Source of the DNA: Salvelinus alpinus
Taxonomy: Eukaryota > Chordata > Actinopteri > Salmoniformes > Salmonidae
Length of the DNA stretch: 64,000 bases
Assembly: GCF_045679555.1 (NCBI RefSeq)
Contig: NC_092088.1
Coordinates: forward strand, 112,168,081 to 112,232,080
Reading direction: 5' to 3'
Shown here: positions 53,201-62,268 of the stretch, in pieces
Layout of the letters: the number at the start of each line of letters is the position of its first letter
How positions within the stretch are numbered: position 1 is the first letter of the stretch
The notes under the pieces: model-generated
What the model was told of the DNA's origin: nothing
Databases searched by the model: none
What the model saw: the letters and a program-made list of their open reading frames with translations, nothing else
Position numbers and translations under genes: made by a program

Positions 53201-56200
53201 CTCTAATCTGATAGTGGTAGTGTGGTGGTAGATACCTAGTGCCCTTATGGCTCTAATCTGATAGTGGTAGTGGGGTGGTAGATACCTAGTCTCCATTATG
53301 GCTCTAATCTGGTAGTGGTAGTGGGGTTGTAGATACCTAGTCTCCATTATGGCTCTAATTTGGTAGTGGTAGTGGGGTGGTAGATACCTAGTCTCCAGTA
53401 TGGCTCTAATCTGGTAGTGGGGTGGTAGATACCTAGTCTCCATTATGGCTCTAATCTGGTAGTGGTAGTGGTGTGGTAGATACCTAGTCTCCATTATGGC
53501 TCTAATCTGGTAGTGGTAGTGGGGTGGTAGATACCTAGTGCCTTTATGTCTCTAATCTGATAGTGGTAGTGGGGTGGTAGATGCCTAGTGCCCTTATGGC
53601 TCTAATCTGATAGTGATAGTGGGGTGGTAGATGCCTAGTGCCCTTATGGCTCTAATCTGATAGTGGTAGTGGGGTGGTAGATACCTAGTCTCCATTATGG
53701 CTCTAATCTGATAGTGGTAGTGGGGTGGTAGATGCCTAGTGCCTTTATGGCTCTAATCTGATAGTGGTAGTGGGGTGAACGATGCATAGTGCCCTTATGG
53801 CTCTAATCTGATAGTGGTAGTGGGGTGGTAGATACCTAGTTTCCATTATGGCTCTAATCTGATAGTGGTAGTGGGGTGGTGGATGTCTAGTGCCCTTATG
53901 GCTCTAATCTGATAGTGGTAGCGGGATGGTAGATGCCTAGTGCCCTTATGGCTCTAATCTGATAGCGGGTAGCGGGGTGGTAGATGCCTAGTGCCCTTAT
54001 GGCTCTAATCTGATAGTGGTAGTGTGGTGGTAGATACCTAGTTTCCATTATGGCTCTAATCTGATAGTGGTAGTGGGGTGGTAGATGTCTAGTGCCCTTA
54101 TGGCTCTAATCTGATAGTGGTAGCGGGGTGGTAGATGCCTAGTGCCCTTATGGCTTTAATCTGATAGTGGTTGTGTGGTGGTAGATGCCTAGTGCCCTTA
54201 TGGCTCTAATCTGATAGTGGTAGTGGGGTGGTAGATGTCTATTGCCCTTATGGCTCTAATCTGATAGTGGTAGCGGGGTGGTAGATGCCTAGTGCCCTTA
54301 TGGCTCTAATCTGATAGTGGTGGTGTGGTGGTAGATACCTAGTGCCCTTATGGCTCTAATCTGATAGTGGTAGTGGGGTGGTAGATACCTAGTCTCCATT
54401 ATGGCTCTAATCTGGTAGTGGTAGTGGGGTTGTAGATACCTAGTCTCCATTATGGCTCTAATCTGATAGTGGTAGTGGGGTGGTAGATACCTAGTCTCCA
54501 TTATGGCTCTAATCTGGTAGTGGTAGTGGGGTTGTAGATACCTAGTCTCCATTATGGCTCTAATTTGGTAGTGGGGTGGTAGATACCTAGTCTCCATTAT
54601 GGCTCTAATCTGGTAGTGGTAGTGGGGTGGAAGATACCTAGTCTCCATTATGGCTCTAATCTGATAGTGGTAGTGGGGTGGTAGATACCTAGTCTCCAAA
54701 ATGGCTCTAATCTGGTAGTGGTAGTGGGGTGGTAGATACCTAGTCTCCATTATGGCTCTAATCTGATAGTGGTAGTGGGGTGGTAGATACCTAGTCTCCA
54801 TTATGGCTCTAATCTGATAGTGGTAGCGGGATGGTAGATGCCTAGTGCCCTTATGGCTCTAATCTGATAGCGGTAGCGGGGTGGTAGATGCCTAGTGCCC
54901 TTATGGCTCTAATCTGATAGTGGTAGTGTGGTGGTAGATACCTAGTTTCCATTATGGCTCTAATCTGATAGTGGTAGTGGGGTGGTAGATGTCTAGTGCC
55001 CTTATGGCTCTAATCTGATAGTGGTAGCGGGGTGGTAGATGCCTAGTGCCCTTATGGCTCTAATCTGATAGTGGTGGTGTGGTGGTAGATACCTAGTGCC
55101 CTTATGGCTCTAATCTGATAGTGGTAGTGGGGTGGTAGATACCTAGTCTCCATTATGGCTCTAATCTGGTAGTGGTAGTGGGGTTGTAGATACCTAGTCT
55201 CCATTATGGCTCTAATCTGATAGTGGTAGTGGGGTGGTAGATACCTAGTCTCCATTATGGCTCTAATCTGGTAGTGGTAGTGGGGTTGTAGATACCTAGT
55301 CTCCATTATGGCTCTAATTTGGTAGTGGGGTGGTAGATACCTAGTCTCCATTATGGCTCTAATCTGGTAGTGGTAGTGGGGTGGAAGATACCTAGTCTCC
55401 ATTATGGCTCTAATCTGATAGTGGTAGTGGGGTGGTAGATACCTAGTCTCCAAAATGGCAATAATCTGGTAGTGGTAGTGGGGTGGTAGATGCCTAGTGA
55501 CTTTATGGCTCTAATCTGATAGTGGTAGTGGGGTGGTAGATGCCTATGCCCTTGTGGCTCTAATCTGATAGTGGTAGTGGGGTGGTAGATACCTAGTCTC
55601 CATTATGGCTCTAATCTGATAGTGGTAGTGGGGTGGTAGATACCTAGTCTCCATTATGGCTCTAATCTGATAGTGGTAGTGGGGTGGTAGATACCTAGTC
55701 TCCATTATGGCTCTAATCTAATAGTGGTAGTGGGGTGGTAGATACCTAGTCTCCATTATGGCTCTAATCTGGTAGTGGTAGTGGGGTTTTAGATACCTAG
55801 TCTCCATTATGGCTCTAATTTGGTAGTGGTAGTGGGGTGTTAGATACCTAGTCTCCATTATGGCTCTAATCTGGTAGTGGTAGTGGGGTGGAAGATACCT
55901 AGTCTCCATTATGGCTCTAATCTGATAGTGGTAGTGGGGTGGTAGATACCTAGTCTCCAAAATGGCTCTAATCTGGTAGTGGTAGTGGGGTGGTAGATGC
56001 CTAGTGACTTTATGGCTCTAATCTGATAGTGGTAGTGGGGTGGTAGATACCTAGTCTCCATTATGGCTCTAATCTGATAGTGGTAGTGTGGTGGTAGATA
56101 CCTAGTTTCCATTATGGCTCTAATCTGATAGTGGTAGTGGGGTGGTAGATGTCTAGTGCCCTTATGGCTCTAATCTGATAGTGGTAGCGGGGTGGTAGAT

Positions 56201-59200
56201 GCCTAGTGCCCTTATGGCTTTAATCTGATAGTGGTTGTGTGGTGGTAGATGCCTAGTGCCCTTATGGCTCTAATCTGATAGTGGTAGTGGGGTGGTAGAT
56301 GTCTAGTGCCCTTATGGCTCTTATCTGATAGTGGTATCGGGGTGGTAGATGCCTAGTGCCCTTATGGCTCTAATCTGATAGTGGTAGTGTGGTGGTAGAT
56401 ACCTAGTGCCCTTATGGCTCTAATCTGATAGTGGTAGTGGGGTGGTAGATACCTAGTCTCCATTATGGCTCTAATCTGGTAGTGGTAGTGGGGTTGTAGA
56501 TACCTAGTCTCCATTATGGCTCTAATTTGGTAGTGGTAGTGGGGTGGTAGATACCTAGTCTCCATTATGGCTCTAATCTGGTAGTGGTAGTGGGGTGGAA
56601 GATACCTAGTCTCCATTATGGCTCTAATCTGATAGTGGTAGTGGGGTGGTAGATGCCTAGTGCCTTTATGGCTCTAATCTGATAGTGGTAGTGGGGTGGT
56701 AGATGCCTAGTGCCCTTATGGCTCTAATCTGATAGTGGTAGTGGGGTGGTAGATACCTAGTCTCCATTATGGCTCTAATCTGATAGTGGTAGTGGGGTGG
56801 TAGATGCCTAGTGCCTTTATGGCTCTAATCTGATAGTGGTAGTGGGGTGAAAGATGCCTAGTGCCCTTATGGCTCTAATCTGATAGTGGTAGTGGGGTGG
56901 TAGATACCTAGTTTCCATTATGGCTCTAATCTGATAGTGGTAGTGGGTTGGTAGATACCTAGTCTCCATTATGGCTCTAATCTGATAGTGGTAGTGGGGT
57001 GGTAGATACCTAGTCTCCATTATGGCTCTAATCTGGTAGTGGTAGTGGGGTGGTAGATACCTAGTCTCCATTATGGCTCTAATCTGATAGTGGTAGTGGG
57101 GTGGTAGATGCCTAGTGCCTTTATGGCTCTAATCTGATAGTGGTAGTGGGGTGAAAGATGCCTAGTGCCCTTATGGCTCTAATCTGATAGTGGTAGTGGG
57201 GTGGTAGATACCTAGTTTCCATTATGGCTCTAATCTGATAGTGGTAGTGGGTTGGTAGATACCTAGTCTCCATTATGGCTCTAATCTGATAGTGGTAGTG
57301 GGGTGGTAGATACCTAGTCTCCATTATGGCTCTAATCTGGTAGTGGTAGTGGGGTGGTAGATACCTTATCTCTCTAATCTGATAGTGGTAGTGGGGTGGT
57401 AGATGCCTAGTGCCTTTATGGCTCTAATCTGATAGTGGTAGTGGGGTGGTAGATGCCTAGTGCCCTTATGGCTCTAATCTGATAGTGGTAGTGGGGTGGT
57501 AGATACCTAGTTTCCATTATGGCTCTAATCTGATACTGGTAGTGGGGTGGTAGATGTCTAGTGCCCTTATGGCTCTAATCTGATAGTGGAAGCGGCGTGG
57601 AAGATGCCTAGTGCCCTTATGGCTCTAATCTGATAGTGGTAGTGGGGTGGTAGATACCTAGTCTCCATTATGGCTCTAACCTGATAGTGGTAGTGGGGTG
57701 GTAGATGCCTAGTGCCTTTATGGCTCTAATCTGATAGTGGTAGTGGGGTGGTAGATACCTAGTCTCCATTATGGCTCTAATCTGATAGTGGTAGTGGGGT
57801 GGTAGATACCTAGTCTCCATTATGGCTCTAATCTAATAGTGGTAGTGGGGTGGTAGATACCTAGTTTCCATTATGGCTCTAATCTGGTAGTGGTAGTGGT
57901 GTGGTAGATACCTAGTCTCCATTATGGCTCTAATCTGGTAGTGGTAGTGGGGTGGTAGATACCTAGTCTCCATTATGGCTCTAATCTTATAGTGGTAGTG
58001 GGGTGGTAGATACCTAGTCTCCATTATGGCTCTAATCTGATAGTGGTAGTGGGGTGGTAGATGCCTAGTGCATTTATGGCTCTAATCTGATAGTGGTAGT
58101 GGGGTGGTAGATGCCTAGTGCCCTTATGGCTCTAATCTGATATTGGTAGTGGGGTGGTAGATACCTAGTCTCCATTATGGCTCTACTCTGATAGTGGTAG
58201 TGGGGTAGTAGATGCCTAGTGCCTTTATGGCTCTAATCTGATAGTGGTAGTGGGGTGATAGATGCCTAGTGCCCTTATGGCTCTAATCTGATAGTGGTAG
58301 TGGGGTGGTAGATACCTAGTCTCCATTATGGCTCTAATCTGATAGTGGTAGTGGGGTGGTAGATGCCTAGTGCCTTTATGGCTCTAATCTGATAGTGGTA
58401 GTGGGATGGTAGATGCCAAGTGCCCTTATGGCTCTAATCTTATAGAGGTAGTGGGGTGGTAGATACCTAGTCTCCATTATGGCTCTAATCTGATAGAGGT
58501 AGTGGGGTGGTAGATACCTAGTCTCCATTATGGCTCTAATCTGGTAGTGGTGTGGTAGATACCTAGTCTCCATTATGGCTCTAATCTGGTAGTGGTAGTG
58601 GGGTGGTAGATACCTAGTGCCTTTATGGCTCTAATCTGATAGTGGTAGTGGGGTGGTAGATGCCTAGTGCCCTTATGGCTCTAATCTGATAGTGGTAGTG
58701 GGGTGGTAGAGACCTAGTCTCCATTATGGCTCTAATCTGATAGTGGTAGTGGGGTGGTAGATGCCTAGTGCCTTTATGGCTCTAATCTGATAGTGGTAGT
58801 GGGGTGAAAGATGCCTAATGCCCTTATGGCTCTAATCTGATAGTGGTAGTGGGGTGGTAGATACCTAGTTTCCATTATGGCTCTAATCTGATAGTGGTAG
58901 TGGGGTGGTAGATGTCTAGTGCCCTTATGGCTCTAATCTGATAGTGGTAGCGGGGTGGTAGATGCCTAGTGCCCTTATGGCTCTAATCTGATAGTGGTAG
59001 CGGGGTGGTAGATGCCTAGTGCCCATTATGGCTCTAATCTGATAGTGGTAGTGTGGTAGTAGATACCTAGTGCCCTTATGGCTCTAATCTGATAGTGGTA
59101 GTGGGGTGGTAGATACCTAGTCTCCATTATGGCTCTAATCTGGTAGTGGTAGTGGGGTTGTAGATACCTAGTCTCCATTATGGCTCTAATTTGGTAGTGG

Positions 59201-60155
59201 TAGTGGGGTGGTAGATGTCTAGTGCCCTTATGGCTCTAATCTGGTAGTGGTAGTGGGGTGGAAGATACCTAGTCTCCATTATGGCTCTAATCTGATAGTG
59301 GTAGTGGTGTGGTAGATACCTAGTCTCCATTATGGCTCTAATCTGGTCGTGGTAGTGGTGTGGTAGATACCTAGTCTCCATTATGGCTCTAATCTGGTAG
59401 TGGTAGTGGGGTGGTAGATACCTAGTCTCCATTATGGCTCTAATCTGATAGTGGTAGTGGGGTGGTAGATACCTAGTCTCCATTATGGCTCTAATCTGAT
59501 AGTGGTAGAGGGGTGGTAGATGCCTAGTGACTTTATGGCTCTAATCTGATAGTGGTAGTGGGGTGGTAGATGCCTATGCCCTTGTGGCTCTAATCTGATA
59601 GTGGTAGTGGGGTGGTAGATACCTAGTCTCCATTATGGCTCTAATCTGATAGTGGTAGTGGGGTGGTAGATACCTAGTCTCCATTATGGCTCTAATCTGA
59701 TAGCGGTAGTGGGGTGGTAGATGCCTAGTGCCCTTATGGCTCTAATCTGATAGTGGTAGCGGGGTGGTAGATGCCTAGTGCCCTTATTGCTTTAATCTGA
59801 TAGTGGTTGTTTGGTGGTAGATGCCTAATGCCCTTATGGCTCTAATCTGATAGTGGTAGTGGGGTGGTAGATGTCTAGTGCCCTTATTGCTCTAGTCTCT
59901 GATAGTGGTAGCGGGGTGGTAGATGCCTAGTGCCCTTATGGCTCTAATCTGATAGTGGTAGTGTGGTGGTAGATACCTAGTGCCCTTATGGCTCTAATCT
60001 GATAGTGGTAGTGGGGTGGTAGATACCTAGTCTCCATTATGGCTCTAATCTGGTAGTGGTAGTGGGGTTGTAGATACCTAGTCTCCATTATGGCTCTAAT
60101 TTGGTAGTGGTAGTGGGGTGGTAGATACCTAGTCTCCAGTATGGCTCTAATCTGG
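50220..60155. repeat. Array domain 3 with 5490-bp duplication
   Basis: The blocks at 50228, 50419, 50872, 51327 and 51631 recur at 55718, 55909, 56362, 56817 and 57121, all at an offset of exactly 5490 bp. Blocks around 52439-53500 recur at 59178-60155 at an offset of 6739 bp, including CCCTTATTGCTTTAATC at 53042/59781. A further duplication relates 54298-54801 to 55052-55453. Characteristic variants are GGGGTTGTAGATACC, TCTCCAAAATGGC and TGGTTGTGTGG. The left part (57.57-58.4 kb) also matches 49.35-50.2 kb at an offset of about 8213 bp, so the domain is linked to domain 2-prime. Confidence 0.82.
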
Positions 60156-60255
60156 NNNNNNNNNNNNNNNNNNNNNNNNNNNNNNNNNNNNNNNNNNNNN
60201 NNNNNNNNNNNNNNNNNNNNNNNNNNNNNNNNNNNNNNNNNNNNNNNNNNNNNNN
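60156..60255. other. Assembly gap (100 N)
   Basis: Exactly 100 undetermined bases follow the last readable unit, which breaks off after TCTAATCTGG. Sequence after the gap shows no trace of the 50/51-bp unit. A round run of 100 N is commonly used as a placeholder for a gap of unknown size, so the array may extend much further, and the adjacency of the flank is only as good as the scaffold join. Confidence 0.97.
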
Positions 60256-60380
60256 AGGGTTACACCACAGTCATCAACTCTATTGGATGAGGGTTATCCA
60301 GAGAGTGACTGAGTGTGAATGAGTGTACCCTTTATCTCTCTTTAATGTGTTTACCTACTGGCAGTACATAACTGGTTAAC
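60256..60380. other. Short unique flank, no feature seen
   Basis: This is non-repetitive sequence between the gap and the polypyrimidine tract. I see no open frame of note, no known repeat and no RNA gene in it. Confidence 0.6.
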
Positions 60381-60819
60381 TCCTCTCTTTCTTCCTCTCT
60401 TTCTTCCCTCTCTTTCTTCCCTCTCTTTCTTCCCTCTCTTTCTTCCCTCTCTTTCTTCCCTCTCTTTCTTCCCTCTCTTTCTTCCCTCTCTTTCTTCCCT
60501 CTCTTTCTTCCCTCTCTTTATTCCCTCTCTTTATTCCCTCTCTTTACTCCCTCTCTTTCTTCCCTCTCTTTACTCCCTCTCTCTTCCTTCCCTCTCTTTA
60601 TTCCCTCTCTTTCTTCCTTCTCCTTCTTCCCCTCTTTATTCCCACTCTTTCTTCCCTCTTTCTTCCCTCTCTTTCTTCCCTCTCCTTCTTCCCCTCTTTA
60701 TTCCCTCTCTTCCTTCCCTCTCTTTCTTCCCTCTCTTTCTTCCCTCTCCTTCTTCCCCTCTTTCTTCCTCTCTTTCTTCCCTCTTCTGCCCTCTCTTTCT
60801 TCCCCTCTTTCTTTACCCC
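60381..60819 (+). repeat. Polypyrimidine tract, 13-bp CTTCCCTCTCTTT unit
   Basis: This 439-bp stretch is almost all C and T on the plus strand. The left half is a regular 13-bp repeat of CTTCCCTCTCTTT. The right half decays into related units with scattered A (TTATTCCC, TTACTCCC) and a single G near 60788. Long homopurine-homopyrimidine mirror-like tracts can form intramolecular triplexes and are difficult for polymerases. The Lys/Glu/Arg/Gly-rich frame readable on the minus strand (60598-60852) is a by-product of the repeat. Confidence 0.95.
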
Positions 60820-61178
60820 ATTCAACCATTTCTTTGACTGTGTTTCAGGCAATTACAGTAACGTTGCATTTGTCAATCACATCCATTCATGCATGGTTTT
60901 CTGAAATAATTACCAGGTGACTGGCATCTCCTTTCCTGGACTAGCAGCTTGGTAAAGACAAGCCCCTGAGTGCTAATTACGGAGGAGAGGACATTTGCAG
61001 AGAAACAAAGTGTTTTAATGGTAAGATTGATGAAACATGATGGTTTTGATATTTCTTCTCCTTTACTAACATGACAATCATTGGCGTCCCCCTGGTCATC
61101 AGCATAGATTAGTTAGAATAGTCAGGGGAGACCATTACCAAGCTGTGTACCATTTGATAACGATGAGGCATAGACACA

Positions 61179-61181
<3 letters not shown>
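60820..61181. other. Unique intergenic sequence, no gene recognised
   Basis: This is mixed-composition, non-repetitive sequence. I see no long open frame, splice pattern or known mobile element. The stretch near 60970-61010 includes TGCTAATTACGG, which contains the TAATTA core favoured by many homeodomain proteins. That is only suggestive, and no promoter or conserved element can be claimed from a single sequence. Confidence 0.5.

Positions 61182-61215
<34 letters not shown>
61182..61215 (+). repeat. (AC)17 dinucleotide microsatellite
   Basis: This is 34 bp of perfect AC repeat, bordered by imperfect CA-rich sequence (TAGACACACA before it, GAGCACACAAAC after it). Such repeats are very common in fish genomes. 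The Thr/His and Cys/Val frames across it on both strands are artefacts of the repeat. Confidence 0.97.
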
Positions 61216-61218
<3 letters not shown>

Positions 61219-61380
61219 CACACAAACATTTTCATTAAAAAAACACGTTTGTTTTCTTCATAAAAAGCGAGAACACCCAGGAAAGTCAACATCTCTAAAT
61301 AAAAGAGGACTCCTGCCAAACCAGCACAAGTTCAGCGCTATTTGCTGAGGTGAAGAGGCTACTTTGGAAGTGTATTGAAG
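61216..61380. other. Unique spacer, no feature seen
   Basis: This short unique stretch lies between the AC microsatellite and the 12-bp minisatellite. No gene, RNA or recognised mobile element is visible. Confidence 0.55.
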
Positions 61381-61471
61381 AGATGCTGGAAGAGATGCTG
61401 GAAGCGATGCTGGAAGAGATGCTGGAAGAGATGCTGGAAGAGATGCTGAAAGAGATGCTGAAAGAGATGCT
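61381..61471 (+). repeat. 12-bp minisatellite AGATGCTGGAAG
   Basis: There are seven 12-bp units and a partial eighth. Units 1, 2, 4 and 5 are AGATGCTGGAAG, unit 3 starts with C, and units 6 and 7 read AGATGCTGAAAG. Because 12 is a multiple of 3 the block is open in several frames (Glu-Glu-Met-Leu on plus, Ala/Ser/Leu/Pro on minus). I take these as by-products, since they run into microsatellite on either side and no gene structure is visible. Confidence 0.93.
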
Positions 61472-61562
61472 TTCAAGGAAGCGTCTTTCAAATAGCTTAC
61501 ATAAAAGATTACATTTATTGCAAAGGTTATTTTCCTGAAGTGTTGTTGTGGTGTGTGGGAGG

Positions 61563-61563
61563 C

Positions 61564-61648
<85 letters not shown>

Positions 61649-61671
61649 GGCAGGCAGACAGACAGACAGAC
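61563..61671 (+). repeat. (CAGA)n microsatellite, left part
   Basis: This is a tetranucleotide CAGA repeat of about 27 units with a small CAGG interruption near 61647-61655. It ends abruptly in CAGAC at 61671, where the 557-bp TG...CA element begins, and the same repeat resumes at 62229. It is therefore the left half of one microsatellite split by an insertion. Confidence 0.95.
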
Positions 61672-62228
61672 TGTCACGAATCCCGCTTCCTGAGTCTGTT
61701 TTTGCCTGTGTTCTGTCCTGGAGTGTTTTTCCGGTGTCCTGGAACGCACCCTGTCTGGTTGCCGGGCGACGTAGATAGTTGGGAGATCTCTGATTACCCG
61801 CACCTGTATCCCATCAGCTATCTGCACACCTGGTCCTGATCATCACCCCTCCACTTCATAAGCTCTGACCTGACATCCATTCCCTGCCGGATCGTTAGCC
61901 ATGAACAGTATGTTGTGCCAGCGTATCAGCCTCCAGTTTGATAGAGTTTGTTTTGTTGTTTTGTACGTCTTGCTTGCCTTGAACTTACCTCCGTTTGTTC
62001 TGTCTACAGTCATTCACCCGGAACACTCACCCCATCCCTGCCTGGTCGTCGGTGGCTTCTGTTACTCCCTTGGATCTGCCTATTCACTCCCATCAACTCA
62101 CCTCCGCTGCCCGCTCCGCCACCTGGATCTTTCTACCTCTACGTTTAAACTTGTAAATAAATACTCACCTTCGTCCTACTCTCCTTGTCCTGGTCTGCTT
62201 CTGGGTTCTATTTTAGAAAACCGTGACA
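61672..62228 (+). mobile_element. Probable solo LTR (557 bp), Ty3/Gypsy-like, inserted in CAGA repeat
   Basis: The element starts with TGTCACG and ends with CGTGACA, a perfect 7-bp terminal inverted repeat with the TG...CA ends typical of LTRs. The flanking 5 bases are CAGAC on both sides (61667-61671 and 62229-62233), matching a 5-bp target duplication. In a period-4 CAGA repeat the match could partly be chance, but a 5-bp duplication shifts the repeat phase by one and that shift is what is seen. A polyadenylation signal AATAAA lies at 62156-62161, about 67 bp before the end, as expected for an R-U5 layout. No internal retroviral or retrotransposon coding region is present, so it looks like a solo LTR left by recombination. 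The Ty3/Gypsy assignment is inference. A non-autonomous DNA transposon is a weaker alternative. The open frame at 61901-62350 crosses the element border and is not a gene. Confidence 0.75.
62156..62161 (+). promoter_or_regulatory. AATAAA polyadenylation signal in the solo LTR
   Basis: The hexamer lies in TTGTAAATAAATACTC, about 67 bp upstream of the right end of the LTR-like element. This is the position expected of the R-region signal in many LTR retrotransposons. It supports a plus-strand orientation for the element. Confidence 0.55.
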
Positions 62229-62268
62229 CAGACAGACAGACAGACAGACAGGCAGGCAGGCAGGCAGG
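62229..62268 (+). repeat. (CAGA)n(CAGG)n microsatellite, right part
   Basis: The CAGA repeat resumes directly after the LTR-like element, with five to six CAGA units and then four CAGG units. It stops where reverse-transcriptase-like sequence begins (GTAGAATCAGGAATTCCCC). It is the distal half of the split microsatellite and abuts the truncated 5' end of the LINE fragment. Confidence 0.93.

Larger units (their letters stand above)
1..60155. repeat. Giant 50/51-bp tandem satellite array (about 1,190 units)
   Basis: The whole stretch is an uninterrupted tandem repeat. The two main unit types share a core containing ATGGCTCTAATCTGATAG and the G-rich GTAGTGGGGTGG. They differ in the block before the next ATGG: type A has GATACCTAGTCTCCATT (unit 51 bp), while type B has GATGCCTAGTGCCCTT or GATGCCTAGTGCCTTT (unit 50 bp). 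A counted type-A unit has 15 G, 8 C, 11 A and 17 T, so the plus strand is G/T-rich at about 45% GC, and the consensus contains no CpG. The array is already in progress at base 1 and ends at an assembly gap, so both true ends are unseen. Unit variants are arranged in higher-order repeats, which is the usual sign of amplification in blocks. I do not recognise the family. Its chromosomal location (pericentromeric, subtelomeric or interstitial) cannot be told from the sequence. Confidence 0.98.

Noticed and set aside
143..60155. About 100 minus-strand open frames with a Met-Glu-Thr-Arg-Tyr repeat, including 167 residues at 54298-54801
   Set aside because: They follow from a 51-bp unit with one frame free of stops, and each ends at the next 50-bp unit. 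No promoter, splice sites or unique domains are visible, and the peptide is a plain translation of the satellite.
1..60155. CRISPR array
   Set aside because: Units are joined head to tail with no unique spacers, the sequence is eukaryotic, and no cas-like genes are present.
1..60155. Telomeric repeat
   Set aside because: The plus strand is G/T-rich, but no TTAGGG tract is present and the unit is 50-51 bp.
1..60155. CENP-B box in the satellite unit
   Set aside because: The box needs TTCG and CGGG elements; the consensus units contain no CpG, and no matching arrangement was seen.
60598..60852. 84-residue Lys/Glu/Arg/Gly-rich minus-strand frame
   Set aside because: It is a translation of the polypyrimidine tract, with no sequence beyond the low-complexity repeat.
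61122..61348. Short frames on both strands across the CA microsatellite
   Set aside because: Their length comes from Thr/His and Cys/Val runs of the dinucleotide repeat.
61258..61839. Frames of 62-189 residues over the 12-bp and CAGA repeats on both strands
   Set aside because: They consist mainly of repeat-derived runs and cross the border of an inserted element.
61672..62228. Non-autonomous DNA transposon instead of an LTR
   Set aside because: The inverted repeat is only 7 bp, the ends are TG...CA, the target duplication is 5 bp and an AATAAA sits near the right end, all of which fit an LTR better; not fully excluded.
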